Shown here: positions 7,807-15,068 of the stretch, piece by piece
Layout of the letters: each line of letters opens with the position of its first letter
How positions within the stretch are numbered: position 1 is the first letter of the stretch
DNA from: Parabacteroides sp. PH5-46
GTDB taxonomy: Bacteria > Bacteroidota > Bacteroidia > Bacteroidales > Tannerellaceae
DNA: 37,575 nt
Direction of reading: 5' to 3'
Assembly: GCF_029892785.1 (NCBI RefSeq)
Contig: NZ_JARXXA010000026.1
Location: 1 to 37,575 of the forward strand
Made by a program: the position numbers and the translations under genes
Notes under the pieces: generated by a model
What the model was told of the DNA's origin: nothing
The model's database searches: none
What the model saw: only the letters and a program-made list of their open reading frames with translations

Positions 7807-8565
7807 CTACACTGCGTATTCCGACGGAGAGAAACTTCCCAATCGCTGAAACTCTTTATTCATGTGCGAATGATCGTGATAACCACAGGCAATAGCTATT
7901 TCGTACATGCTTTCATCCGGGTGAGCTTCCATGTACCTGCGGACAAACCGGAAGCGCATAATGTTACTGAATGCCTTGGGAGATATACCGATGGTTGTTT
8001 TGAATTTACGTTCAAATTGCCGTTCCGACAGACAGACCTCTCCGGCTATTTTCCAGACAGATAAGTGCCCATTATTGCTTTGAATAAGAGAAACAGCATG
8101 CTTGATTTGCCGGTCCGGCAGATATAACTTGTGCATACGCGCCAGAAAATACGTATTGATATACACTATACGTTCCTGCATGCACTCCATATCGGGTAAT
8201 CGCTCATAGAAACTTTTATCAAACAGCGTTTCGGCAAGCGGGAGTTCTATATTTTGGTTGGTAATCCCGGAGACAGGCATACGGGTAAATGCGGTAATCC
8301 CTGCCGGAGCAAAACGGATTCCCATCATTTGCACCCGCCCCGGCTGATAAGAGATTTCCAACAAAGAAGTCATCGTACCGACGAGCTTAGGCAAGCCGGT
8401 TGGGTGTTGTTTTGTATTATTGTTGCTTCCGAAATCAAAGATAATATCCACACAACCGTCGGGGAGAATCCTCTGCGTGACCGAGTCTTCAATCACCCCA
8501 TCAGCAACCCAATAGGTTTCTATCAAACGCTGTAAGCGTAGGTCGGGTGGATATTCTTTATACAT
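7807..8565 (-). CDS. AraC-family regulator with DUF6597-like N-terminal domain
   Basis: The N-terminus (YPPDLRLQRLIETYWVADG...RILPDGCVDIIFDFG...GIRFAPAGITAF) is the beta-rich sensory domain often found before an AraC HTH in Bacteroidetes and actinobacteria (DUF6597-like). The C-terminal 100 residues hold the AraC double HTH (VWKIAGEVCLSERQFERKFKTTIGISPKAFSNIMRF, then YEIAIACGYHDHSHMNKEFQRLGSFSPSEY). It starts five bases after the PfpI stop codon, so the two form an operon. The regulator probably controls this operon or the adjacent VOC genes; the ligand is unknown. Confidence 0.88.
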   Translation of the reverse strand: MYKEYPPDLRLQRLIETYWVADGVIEDSVTQRILPDGCVDIIFDFGSNNNTKQHPTGLPKLVGTMTSLLEISYQPGRVQMMGIRFAPAGITAFTRMPVSGITNQNIELPLAETLFDKSFYERLPDMECMQERIVYINTYFLARMHKLYLPDRQIKHAVSLIQSNNGHLSVWKIAGEVCLSERQFERKFKTTIGISPKAFSNIMRFRFVRRYMEAHPDESMYEIAIACGYHDHSHMNKEFQRLGSFSPSEYAV

Positions 8566-8570
8566 AAATC

Positions 8571-9170
8571 TTATTCAGGCAAGAATCCATTTTTGTAATA
8601 TTGGTAACTCTCTTCTATAATTTCAGGGGTATCCGCATCTAATACATACAGGATTTCACGGCAGAAATCCAATGGAGCTGTTCCGTTGGCAGTAACAATG
8701 TTGCCGTCTCTTACAGCTTGTTTGTTTATATAGTTGGCTTCACCGGTATATTTTTCTCCGGCATATTGTTTCAGATAATCTAACCCGTTGCTTGTATGCT
8801 TCACGTTGTTGAGAATACCATTTGCTCCGAGAAATACTGAAGCATTGCATATTCCGGCAACTAACTTATTCTCTTTAACTGCTTTCTCTACAAGCGGAAC
8901 AATTTGCGCTGCTTCGGGCGAGAACCAATGCATACCACCAATCAATACCAGTCCGGCATAGTCGGTTGGTATATCGTTCAGACCATAATCGGGCAACACT
9001 TTGAATCCGCCTATCGACATAACAGGGTCTTTGGTTATCGACATTGTTTTTGCGGCGTATTTGATTGGGCCTCCAGGTTTAACACCTATATTCAGACAGG
9101 TAGAGATATAAGCTCCTTCCCAGTCGGCAAACTCATTTAAGAGTACGAAAATTACTTCTTTTTTGTTCAT
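8571..9170 (-). CDS. DJ-1/PfpI family protein
   Basis: The 199-residue protein has the flavodoxin-like DJ-1/PfpI fold: the first strand EVIFVLLNEFADWEGAY with the conserved acidic residue E18, the segment LVLIGGMHW, and the nucleophile elbow LVAGICNAS with Cys108. The residue after the cysteine is Asn, not the His of the PfpI protease triad. A chaperone, deglycase-like or stress role is therefore more likely than proteolysis, but that is inference. It is the first gene of a two-gene operon with the AraC regulator and has an unusual long leader containing four palindromic repeats (9218-9305). Confidence 0.87.
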   Translation of the reverse strand: MNKKEVIFVLLNEFADWEGAYISTCLNIGVKPGGPIKYAAKTMSITKDPVMSIGGFKVLPDYGLNDIPTDYAGLVLIGGMHWFSPEAAQIVPLVEKAVKENKLVAGICNASVFLGANGILNNVKHTSNGLDYLKQYAGEKYTGEANYINKQAVRDGNIVTANGTAPLDFCREILYVLDADTPEIIEESYQYYKNGFLPE

Positions 9171-9206
9171 TGTGTATTTAATAAATTACTATTTCTAAAA
9201 TATACT

Positions 9207-9316
9207 GCAGGAAATTGTTGGCTGACGGCCGTCGGCCAATTGGTTGATAATTGTCGGCTAGTTGGCTGACAGCTGTCGGTTAATTGGCTGATAGCTGTCG
9301 ACCAACAATTTCCTGC
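9207..9316 (-). repeat. Four contiguous 22-bp palindromic repeats between 11-bp outer arms, in the PfpI leader
   Basis: Four units abut exactly: 9218-9239, 9240-9261, 9262-9283 and 9284-9305. Each begins TTGG, has GTCG in its second half and is itself an imperfect palindrome (for example TTGGCTGAC...GTCGGTTAA). The block is closed by outer arms that complement each other perfectly over 15 bases: GCAGGAAATTGTTGG at 9207-9221 and CCAACAATTTCCTGC at 9302-9316. Transcribed from the promoter at 9321-9353, the whole block would lie at the start of the PfpI 5' leader. It could fold as one large stem or as four small hairpins. A protein-binding operator array is an alternative. Confidence 0.85.
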
Positions 9317-9320
9317 GGTA

Positions 9321-9353
9321 CAAAAATATAAACTCTGCCGATTAAATCTCAAA
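9321..9353 (-). promoter_or_regulatory. Bacteroidetes-type promoter of the PfpI-AraC operon
   Basis: On the minus strand there is TTTG at 9353-9350, a 21-base spacer, then TATTTTTG at 9328-9321. Both elements match the Bacteroidetes consensus TTTG/TAnnTTTG. Transcription would begin near 9313-9316, exactly at the outer arm of the palindromic array. Confidence 0.6.
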
Positions 9354-9388
9354 TTATACAGCATTTAACTTGACTTATGTTGTATAAA

Positions 9389-9982
9389 TCAATAGTATTT
9401 TTCAATTCCCCCAAAACCTGTTATTGTTTTGTTCTCTTTTGTTTTACCTATAAAGTTATTTAACCGCTTTTCAAATTCTTCGGGTCGTTTCCTGGCGGCT
9501 TCAATATATGCTATGCGGATACGCTTATATGTGTCAGAAAAGTATTGATAGTTTCTCCATGCTGTTTTATCTTCTTTCAATCTGTCGATTATATCATTTG
9601 GAAAAACAAAAGGGACAGACAAGACATTCCGTATTTTATCCTCAAACTTTGGGTGTATCATTTTGTTTTCCAACAACCAGTTAAGTCTTTCTTTGTTGGC
9701 TTGCGAGTATGTACTTTTAGGGTTTCTGGGGGTGAAACGCTGAATCCGATGTTCTTCGTCAAGCGGTTTTATCGTGCTGTCAATCCACTCAAAACAAAGG
9801 GCTTCTTCAACCGCGTCGTTATACGTGATACTTTTTTTGCCCGACAACTTCTGAGGAAATACAAACCAAACCTCATTGGTTGTCTCAAAGTTGTCTGTCA
9901 GCCACTTTCGCCAATCTTTTCTGTCTTCAAAGTATTTTATTTCTACTGATGGTTGTCGTTGGTTGTTGGCTGTGTTTCTCAT
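9389..9982 (-). CDS. YdeI/OmpD-associated family protein
   Basis: The 197-residue protein shows the YdeI family hallmarks: WRKWLTDNFETTNEVWFVFPQK, ITYNDAVEEALCFEWIDS, IQRFTPRNPKSTYSQANKERLNWLLE, and the C-terminal YIEAARKRPEEFEKRL block. YdeI-like proteins are linked to stress and antimicrobial-peptide tolerance in enterobacteria, but their biochemistry is unclear. Its ATG overlaps the stop of the alkylation-repair gene by four bases (9979-9982), so the two are translated together. No signal peptide is seen. Confidence 0.88.
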   Translation of the reverse strand: MRNTANNQRQPSVEIKYFEDRKDWRKWLTDNFETTNEVWFVFPQKLSGKKSITYNDAVEEALCFEWIDSTIKPLDEEHRIQRFTPRNPKSTYSQANKERLNWLLENKMIHPKFEDKIRNVLSVPFVFPNDIIDRLKEDKTAWRNYQYFSDTYKRIRIAYIEAARKRPEEFEKRLNNFIGKTKENKTITGFGGIEKYY

Positions 9983-11115
9983 TCTATCAGTTCAAAATCA
10001 TGTTTCTCAAACTCATTTCCGTTGATTATAACTGCAACCTGATGAAGTCCGGGATGAAGTTTTCGGGTGGTTACTATCTTGAAAGAGTGTTTGCGGGTGA
10101 TGCGTGTGGTTGAATTTGCGGCGTAGTCTTTTTCACTGATTTTACAGACTTTCTTCGATAGCGTGCCGTTCGCCTTTTGATAATACAAGCCGTATTCAAG
10201 TCTTATTTTAGTTCCCTTATTGCTATTATTCAACAGGTTGAAACTAAACTCCAATGAGTGCCCGATTTTCACTTGAGGTGTTGCAATCTGAAAGTTCTCA
10301 ATCTGTATATTCTTGGCAGAACCCAAGCCGAATAGCTCCATCACCTCCGAATTACCTTGTTTGAGGAGTGTCCGGCAGCCGTGTTTAATAATCCAATCTA
10401 CTTCTTCCGACTCCCCCTGCCATCTTTTCACTAAATCAATCACCACTTCGGGGTTGTCTTTTGCAATATCATTCAGGTTGTTGGCAACACTCAGCCGTAC
10501 AAATCTTGCCGGGTCGTTTTTAAGATTTTCCAATATAGGAATGATAGGTGCAGGATTTGCTTTCAAACTCGGCAAAGTCATAGCCCAGGGAAGGCGCGGG
10601 CGGCAACCTTCTGATGCAAGCCGCCTTACTCCCCAATGTTCGTGCTTCGACCAAACGAGCATTTGCGCCATCATTGCGTCGGGATATTTGACTATAAGCG
10701 AATGAGTAACAAATTCACAGCTTGTGAACTGGGTGATTCTCTCTATCGCTTTGACAGAAGTTTCATAATCGTCCAGTCCGTATTGTTCTACGTAATTATC
10801 CAGAATCGCCCCATACTCTAACAGTAAACCAAACTTCGTATCATCTATCTTGGAGCAATGCGGATATCTGGCTTCTATACAATCTAGCAGTTCGAGTATT
10901 TTAGCGATTGCATCTTTATAATCTGCCGGCAAAAACCTTTTGAGTACTGTTGTGATGTGCGCAACACGTTGTTTGAGTTCTCTGTTTTCCCATTCCTTGT
11001 CCATTACCTGAGACACAAATGCATGAGCATCAAAATCGGGAATGACGAGCTTTAAGTCTTTCGTGAGTAGGTCGAAGAATTGCTCGTTGTACATGTTTTT
11101 AAAGGGTTCTGCCAT
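9979..11115 (-). CDS. AlkC-like DNA alkylation repair glycosylase (HEAT-repeat) with Ig-like tail
   Basis: Residues 1-260 form an all-helical HEAT-like repeat region of the AlkC/AlkD superfamily. A signature block is ASEGCRPRLPWA...LKANPAPIIPILENLKNDPARFVRLSVANNLNDIAKDNPEVV. The superfamily removes bulky or cationic alkylated bases from DNA. Residues about 270-378 are beta-rich (KIGHSLEFSFNLLNNSNKGTKIRLEYGLYY...LHPGLHQVAVIINGNEF), like the immunoglobulin-like C-terminal domain reported in some AlkC proteins. A TATCTTTG -7 box lies 19 bases upstream. It forms an operon with YdeI by ATGA overlap. Confidence 0.88.
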   Translation of the reverse strand: MAEPFKNMYNEQFFDLLTKDLKLVIPDFDAHAFVSQVMDKEWENRELKQRVAHITTVLKRFLPADYKDAIAKILELLDCIEARYPHCSKIDDTKFGLLLEYGAILDNYVEQYGLDDYETSVKAIERITQFTSCEFVTHSLIVKYPDAMMAQMLVWSKHEHWGVRRLASEGCRPRLPWAMTLPSLKANPAPIIPILENLKNDPARFVRLSVANNLNDIAKDNPEVVIDLVKRWQGESEEVDWIIKHGCRTLLKQGNSEVMELFGLGSAKNIQIENFQIATPQVKIGHSLEFSFNLLNNSNKGTKIRLEYGLYYQKANGTLSKKVCKISEKDYAANSTTRITRKHSFKIVTTRKLHPGLHQVAVIINGNEFEKHDFELIE

Positions 11116-11134
11116 ACTTATCTTTTATTCCCGG

Positions 11135-11142
11135 CAAAGATA
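11135..11142 (-). promoter_or_regulatory. Promoter -7 box of the alkC-like/ydeI operon
   Basis: The minus strand reads TATCTTTG (TAnnTTTG), 19 bases upstream of the ATG at 11115 and just downstream of the FMN-reductase stop at 11148. A consensus -33 element is not evident. Confidence 0.45.
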
Positions 11143-11147
11143 GTGAC

Positions 11148-11702
11148 TTACAATGTAAACCCAAGTTCTTTGGCTGATTTAAGATAGTCTTGTCCTTTTG
11201 TGTTTATATCGCCTTTGTCATAGACTCCGGGAACGAGTAATTGCCCACGGTCTTTCCAAGTTAAGTATGAGGCTATCTTTTCATATGTTTTGGCCATGCC
11301 TTCAAAATCGGTGAGGTCTGATGTTTCTCCGCAGGCGAGTAAAACTGTTTCTTTTATTTTTAGTGGTTCAGGGCTTGAATTGAAGGAATAGAGCCGGTCT
11401 ATAACGCCCTTTATCTGTGCCGGGAAAGAGAAATAATATAGTGGCGAACTGAATACCAGCGTATCGGCTTGTGCAATCAGGGGCGCTACTTCATCAAAAT
11501 CATCTTTTACCGCACATGCTGTTCCACGGGTAAAGCATTTGTCGCAGGCTATACAGCCTCTGACTTTCTTACGACCGCTATCGAAACGTTCGACTGTATG
11601 CCCTGCCTGTAAGGCTCCTTCGATAAAAGCTTCTGCCAATAAATCACTATTGCCGTTCTTTCTCGGGCTTCCTGTAATGACTAAAATTCTTTTCTTTTCC
11701 AT
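11148..11702 (-). CDS. NADPH-dependent FMN reductase / flavodoxin-fold protein
   Basis: A 184-residue flavodoxin-like protein. The FMN phosphate loop is GSPRKNGNSD. A cysteine block, GCIACDKCFTRGTAC, follows the second strand, as in iron-sulfur flavoproteins and related NAD(P)H-dependent oxidoreductases. The motif FSSPLYYFSFPAQIKGVIDRLY is the classic isoalloxazine-contact segment. It likely reduces quinones, nitro compounds or flavin; the substrate is unknown. A -7 box TAATTTTG read on the minus strand at 11731-11738 supports independent transcription. Confidence 0.9.
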   Translation of the reverse strand: MEKKRILVITGSPRKNGNSDLLAEAFIEGALQAGHTVERFDSGRKKVRGCIACDKCFTRGTACAVKDDFDEVAPLIAQADTLVFSSPLYYFSFPAQIKGVIDRLYSFNSSPEPLKIKETVLLACGETSDLTDFEGMAKTYEKIASYLTWKDRGQLLVPGVYDKGDINTKGQDYLKSAKELGFTL

Positions 11703-11730
11703 ACGTTTATCTTTGATAGTTTGTTTGATG

Positions 11731-11738
11731 CAAAATTA
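11731..11738 (-). promoter_or_regulatory. Promoter -7 box for the FMN reductase gene
   Basis: The minus strand reads TAATTTTG, matching TAnnTTTG, 28 bases before the ATG at 11702. The -33 element is unclear. Confidence 0.4.
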
Positions 11739-11789
11739 AGGCATATCCTATCCATAAGATTTGCTATATGGCTCAAAGTTTTGTTCTAT

Positions 11790-12668
11790 TCAGTCCAATC
11801 TGATAGGTTGGCGATATTCGGTTGGTGATTGGCCATAATATTCTTTAAAGATACGTGAAAAATGAGACATATTTTCGAAGCCCATGGAATAGCCTATTTC
11901 ATTGACAGGTATTGCGGTGTTCTGAATCATTTCCTTGGCCTTCTCCAGTCGTTTCTCTTTTATCCATCGGGCAGGAGGCATATTGTAGAGTAACTGAAAG
12001 TCGCGCTTGAAACTGGAAAGGCTGCGTCCGGAAAGATAGGCCAGCTCGGGCAGAGTGACGGGTGTGGCATAGTATTGTTCTACTACTTTTCGGATATCCA
12101 TACGTGCCGGCTGCCTGAATTGAAGCAACTGAATGAACATATTTTTATTGGATAGGGATATGTCATACAATAGTTCCATTATTTTGAGACGGAGCAGTCC
12201 GGGGTCTACCGATGTGGGGCATTTGAAATAAGGGTCGAGAGAGCGGCCAAAGGCAATCAAACATTCATCCATCGGGTAAACCGATGTTTTTATTTCTTCT
12301 TCCGTGCGGGGAATCTTTACGTTTGCCATAGTGAGAAACTCTTTTATCAGGTCATCTTTCAGGCAGAACATTATGCATTCGGATATATTATCATTGTCCG
12401 GGTCGCCGGTCTTTTCATACTTCACCGAGGTGGCCTTCTTCAATAAAATCATTTCGTTCTTATTCACCGTATACGTCTGTTTGCCGTAGTGCATAATAAA
12501 CTGTCCCTCAAGTACGAGGAATAAGAGATGCTCTTCAAGAAACATGGTTCCCGTTCCGTTTAGCGTATGAACACAGGATTCGATAACGGAGCAACCGTCT
12601 AATAACAGCGTACTTTGGCAGGCGGTGTCACAGATTAATGCGGTGGGGACTTTTATGTATTTCTTCAT
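11790..12668 (-). CDS. AraC-family regulator (cupin-type sensor, ExsA-like)
   Basis: The N-terminal half is a beta-rich cupin-like domain (FLEEHLLFLVLEGQFIMHYGKQTYTVNKNEMILLKKA). The C-terminal 100 residues form an AraC double HTH (VTLPELAYLSGRSLSSFKRDFQLLYNMPPARWIKEKRL, then EIGYSMGFENMSHFSRIFKEYYGQSPTEYR). The gene is co-directional with the FMN reductase downstream, with an 87-base gap holding the reductase promoter. A TATCTTTG box at 12696-12703 precedes it. It may regulate the reductase; this is inferred from position only. Confidence 0.9.
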   Translation of the reverse strand: MKKYIKVPTALICDTACQSTLLLDGCSVIESCVHTLNGTGTMFLEEHLLFLVLEGQFIMHYGKQTYTVNKNEMILLKKATSVKYEKTGDPDNDNISECIMFCLKDDLIKEFLTMANVKIPRTEEEIKTSVYPMDECLIAFGRSLDPYFKCPTSVDPGLLRLKIMELLYDISLSNKNMFIQLLQFRQPARMDIRKVVEQYYATPVTLPELAYLSGRSLSSFKRDFQLLYNMPPARWIKEKRLEKAKEMIQNTAIPVNEIGYSMGFENMSHFSRIFKEYYGQSPTEYRQPIRLD

Positions 12669-12695
12669 ACTTTGCAGAGGATTGCTTTATTCATG

Positions 12696-12703
12696 CAAAG
12701 ATA
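12696..12703 (-). promoter_or_regulatory. Promoter -7 box for the cupin-AraC gene
   Basis: The minus strand reads TATCTTTG, 27 bases upstream of the ATG at 12668. No consensus -33 TTTG is seen. Confidence 0.4.
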
Positions 12704-12770
12704 GATGATTTTATTCGTGATTAATGTTCTTTTTGGCTCACGTTGTTTTTCTTTTTGGTTCTTTACTGTG

Positions 12771-13145
12771 TTATTCCGGAGGCGATGGGTTGTTTTCCAG
12801 ATATTCCGATTGTACTTTCTTGGGGAGCTTTTTTAGTACTTCTTTTATTGAGTGACGAATCCAATGTTTTACGGTTTCGTCGTTCATATCGCTGTTAAGC
12901 GTGATGCTGTTCCAGAATTTCTTGTTAAAATGCCAGGCTGGTTCTACGCTATTATAGCGTTCCCGTAGGTCGATAGCTTCCGAAGGGTCACATTTCACTG
13001 TTATTTTCAATTCCGGGTCGTTCAATGGGATTATAGCAAACCATTTGTCGAATATCCTGAAAATAAGATATTCATCTTCAAACGGCATATATTCCGTTGC
13101 TTCTTTCAGCGAAAGACAATATTCTCTTAATTCTTCTATATTCAT
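12771..13145 (-). CDS. MmcQ/YjbR-family protein
   Basis: The 124-residue protein matches the YjbR fold: MNIEELREYCLSLKEATEYMPFEDEYLIFRIFDKWFAIIPL, then KITVKCDPSEAIDLRERYNSVEPAWHFNKKFWNSITLNSDMNDETVKHWIRHSYEL-like helices. YjbR/MmcQ proteins are small DNA-binding-like (CyaY-like) proteins of unknown role, often beside detoxification genes. It starts 25 bases after the nitroreductase stop and is probably cotranscribed with it. Confidence 0.88.
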   Translation of the reverse strand: MNIEELREYCLSLKEATEYMPFEDEYLIFRIFDKWFAIIPLNDPELKITVKCDPSEAIDLRERYNSVEPAWHFNKKFWNSITLNSDMNDETVKHWIRHSIKEVLKKLPKKVQSEYLENNPSPPE

Positions 13146-13170
13146 CTTGGTATTATTGTAATAAAAAGGC

Positions 13171-13968
13171 CTATTCTATTATCCATGAAGTTACGTATTC
13201 TACATCATTAGAGGAGGATACATCGGGCATTCTTTCAAAATGCCCTTTTAAGTGTACTTCATTGCAAGTAAGTTCGAAATGGCAGAGGGCAATCCCTATA
13301 TCATTTGCAGAGAATCGTCCTGCATGGTAGTAAAAGTGGAAAGCGTTATCTTTCATCACAACACGCCAGGGTTGTTTATTGCTTGCTGATGGAGCGAGCC
13401 GCAGCATTTCCAGAGGAGTTTTATAGTCTCCGGCATCTATTTCTGTTAAAGGGTTTTCAAAAGTGCTATTAAAAAACAGTGAACCGAAAGGTTTGCGTTT
13501 GTCACTTCCTGCTCCTGCTCTCATTATGGATTCCAATAGTGTCTTTTTTTCTCTTTTATACCCGACAGGAGAAATAACAATCAGTTCTTCATTGTCGGAA
13601 AGTTGAATTTGTTTCAGAAAATCATCTCGTTTCAATGTGCCACCAAGCCAGCAGGTTCCAAGTTCTAATTCAGTGCAGTAAAGAACTACTTGTTCAAACA
13701 TATAACCTGCTCCAACTTCAGACATTAAGCCTTTTTCAGCAATAAGAAGTAAAAAGTCTGTCGCACCGCTCATTACTCCATAAGTTCCGAGTTTGACAGG
13801 TTGGTCGCCTGTCTTTGCCCTGATTAACTGTATTCTTGCTTTTGTCCCGAAAGGAGGATTCAGTTGTCCTATATAGTCGTTTATACTATCGACATGTTCT
13901 TCGCTTAAGGGCTTTCCGGTGTAACTGCGCACAGATTTGCGCTCTTTTATCTGTTTTATAATAGACAT
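13171..13968 (-). CDS. Nitroreductase-family protein (putative TM-nitroreductase type)
   Basis: The protein has about 265 residues. It opens with IKQIKERKSVRSYTGKPLS, the nitroreductase FMN-binding start, and has a second half (NPLTEIDAGDYKTPLEMLRLAPSASNKQPWRVVMKDNAFHFYY) that repeats the SxxNxQPWR flavin motif. This duplicated layout fits the putative TM-nitroreductase family rather than a classic NfsB dimer. ATG 13968 is chosen because IKQIKERKSVRSY is the normal N-terminus; an upstream in-frame ATG at 13983 is possible. A TAAGTTTG -7 box read on the minus strand at 13996-14003 lies upstream. Confidence 0.86.
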   Translation of the reverse strand: MSIIKQIKERKSVRSYTGKPLSEEHVDSINDYIGQLNPPFGTKARIQLIRAKTGDQPVKLGTYGVMSGATDFLLLIAEKGLMSEVGAGYMFEQVVLYCTELELGTCWLGGTLKRDDFLKQIQLSDNEELIVISPVGYKREKKTLLESIMRAGAGSDKRKPFGSLFFNSTFENPLTEIDAGDYKTPLEMLRLAPSASNKQPWRVVMKDNAFHFYYHAGRFSANDIGIALCHFELTCNEVHLKGHFERMPDVSSSNDVEYVTSWIIE

Positions 13969-13995
13969 ATTATAAACTTTCAATTACTTAATCTA

Positions 13996-14003
13996 CAAAC
14001 TTA
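13996..14003 (-). promoter_or_regulatory. Promoter -7 box for the nitroreductase/yjbR pair
   Basis: The minus strand reads TAAGTTTG (TAnnTTTG), about 27 bases upstream of the preferred ATG at 13968. Confidence 0.4.
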
Positions 14004-14873
14004 CAATTTCTTTGGGATACATAATAATATCATCATGTAAAATAAAACATAAGCCAATAATGACCAACTCAAGCCACTGAGACTTCATGCTTAAAATTAT
14101 TTTATTTTTTATTCATATTTGCTGGCATAACGAAATAAATCGGGTAAATCTGTAGCATTTGCGTTACGTTTCATCCCAGTAGCCAATTTGATGTTATAAA
14201 CTTCACAAGCTTCTATCGGGTTGATGTTCAATAATAGTGCATGACGGAAAAGGTAAAAATGAACTCCACAGCCTTCACTTTGACAAATTGACCTGTAAAC
14301 TATTTTTTATCTTTGTATGAGGAGATTAAGCCAATTCGTGAAGCAAACCGTATCCTGTGAAAGTAATCGCATCACACTTTTATACAGACAGTTCCTTACT
14401 GGCCTGGTAACTGTGAAGAATGGGATGTAAACGGCATACGTCTCATCATCTGCAATCAAAAGAAAAAAGAGATTAATGAAATAGCGACATATATCGCCAA
14501 GCTAACTAGGTCTGTGCTTCTGGCGCAGATATAAAGAATCACCTAGCACAGATAATGGGTGACATCGGTACCCTAGTTTCACTTGCACTTTCCTTTAGAA
14601 AAATAAAAAATGATTTTCTGATAGATAATACCTCTTTTTAATGGTTCAAAATTAAGGAAATGAAACGAGTTTGCAGGTATGCAATATTCAAAAAACAAAC
14701 ACATAAAATTCTATTTTGCTTGCTTTTTTCGTCGAAATAAAAAGCCGATGAATGATCAAAGAGGAATGTTCTATAAATGGACATTTTTTGCCATTTTCAC
14801 GGAGTTGCCATAACAAGAAAAAAACAAAACAATCTATGTTTCTGCGATTTGCTTCGTTTTGTTACTCTTCTTT
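14004..14873. other. Gene-poor stretch with decayed coding remnants on both strands
   Basis: No intact gene is seen. On the minus strand, 14108-14297 reads as the C-terminal part of a protein (about 60 codons, containing GVHFYLFRHALLLNINPIEACE and ending at a stop) with no start. On the plus strand, about 14385-14534 reads as protein-like (PYWPGNCEEWDVNGIRLIICNQ, ending AKLTRSVLLAQI before a stop), also without a start. A TATCTTTG box is at about 14306-14313. These look like relics of genes cut by earlier insertions next to the element boundary. Their families are not recognised. Confidence 0.5.
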
Positions 14874-14887
14874 AGTGGTGCCACCAG
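14874..14887 (+). repeat. attL-like direct repeat AGTGGTGCCACCAG
   Basis: The 14-mer recurs in the same orientation at 21733-21746. The two copies bracket a block with an integrase at its left end and a second recombinase at its right end. The bases around the two copies differ. It is a candidate crossover core or a recombinase-binding site of an integrative element. Confidence 0.5.
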
Positions 14888-15025
14888 TTCTAAAATAGTT
14901 TTCCTCTATTTTCTATTATTTTTTTTCGATAATAATTTGGTTATTGATTCTCAATTTGTTACAAAGGTAACGCTGGTTTGCTTTTTTCATTTACATTTTT
15001 TATTTTCACTAACAAGGGGTGGTAA

Positions 15026-15046
15026 ATGTTTTACCTATGTTTTACC
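15026..15046 (+). repeat. Tandem ATGTTTTACC pair at left element end
   Basis: Two copies of ATGTTTTACC are separated by one T. The same arrangement, with A as the separating base, occurs in the same orientation at 21654-21674. The pair lies 22 bases upstream of the integrase start. Together with the shared 14-mer it marks the ends of a 6.6-6.9 kb element; it may be the core site or an arm-type integrase site. Confidence 0.55.
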
Positions 15047-15068
15047 CACCTAACGATTGGAGATTATT

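Noticed and set aside
8571-9170. PfpI-type intracellular protease
   Set aside because: The nucleophile-elbow cysteine is present, but the following His of the PfpI triad is Asn, so protease activity is not claimed.
9218-9305. CRISPR array
   Set aside because: The 22-bp units abut with no spacers, number only four, and no cas gene is present.
9167-9364. 65-residue open frame on the minus strand upstream of PfpI
   Set aside because: It is translated from the four palindromic repeats (repetitive QLTDSCQPTSRQLS-like sequence) and has no protein-like composition; the repeats themselves are the real feature.
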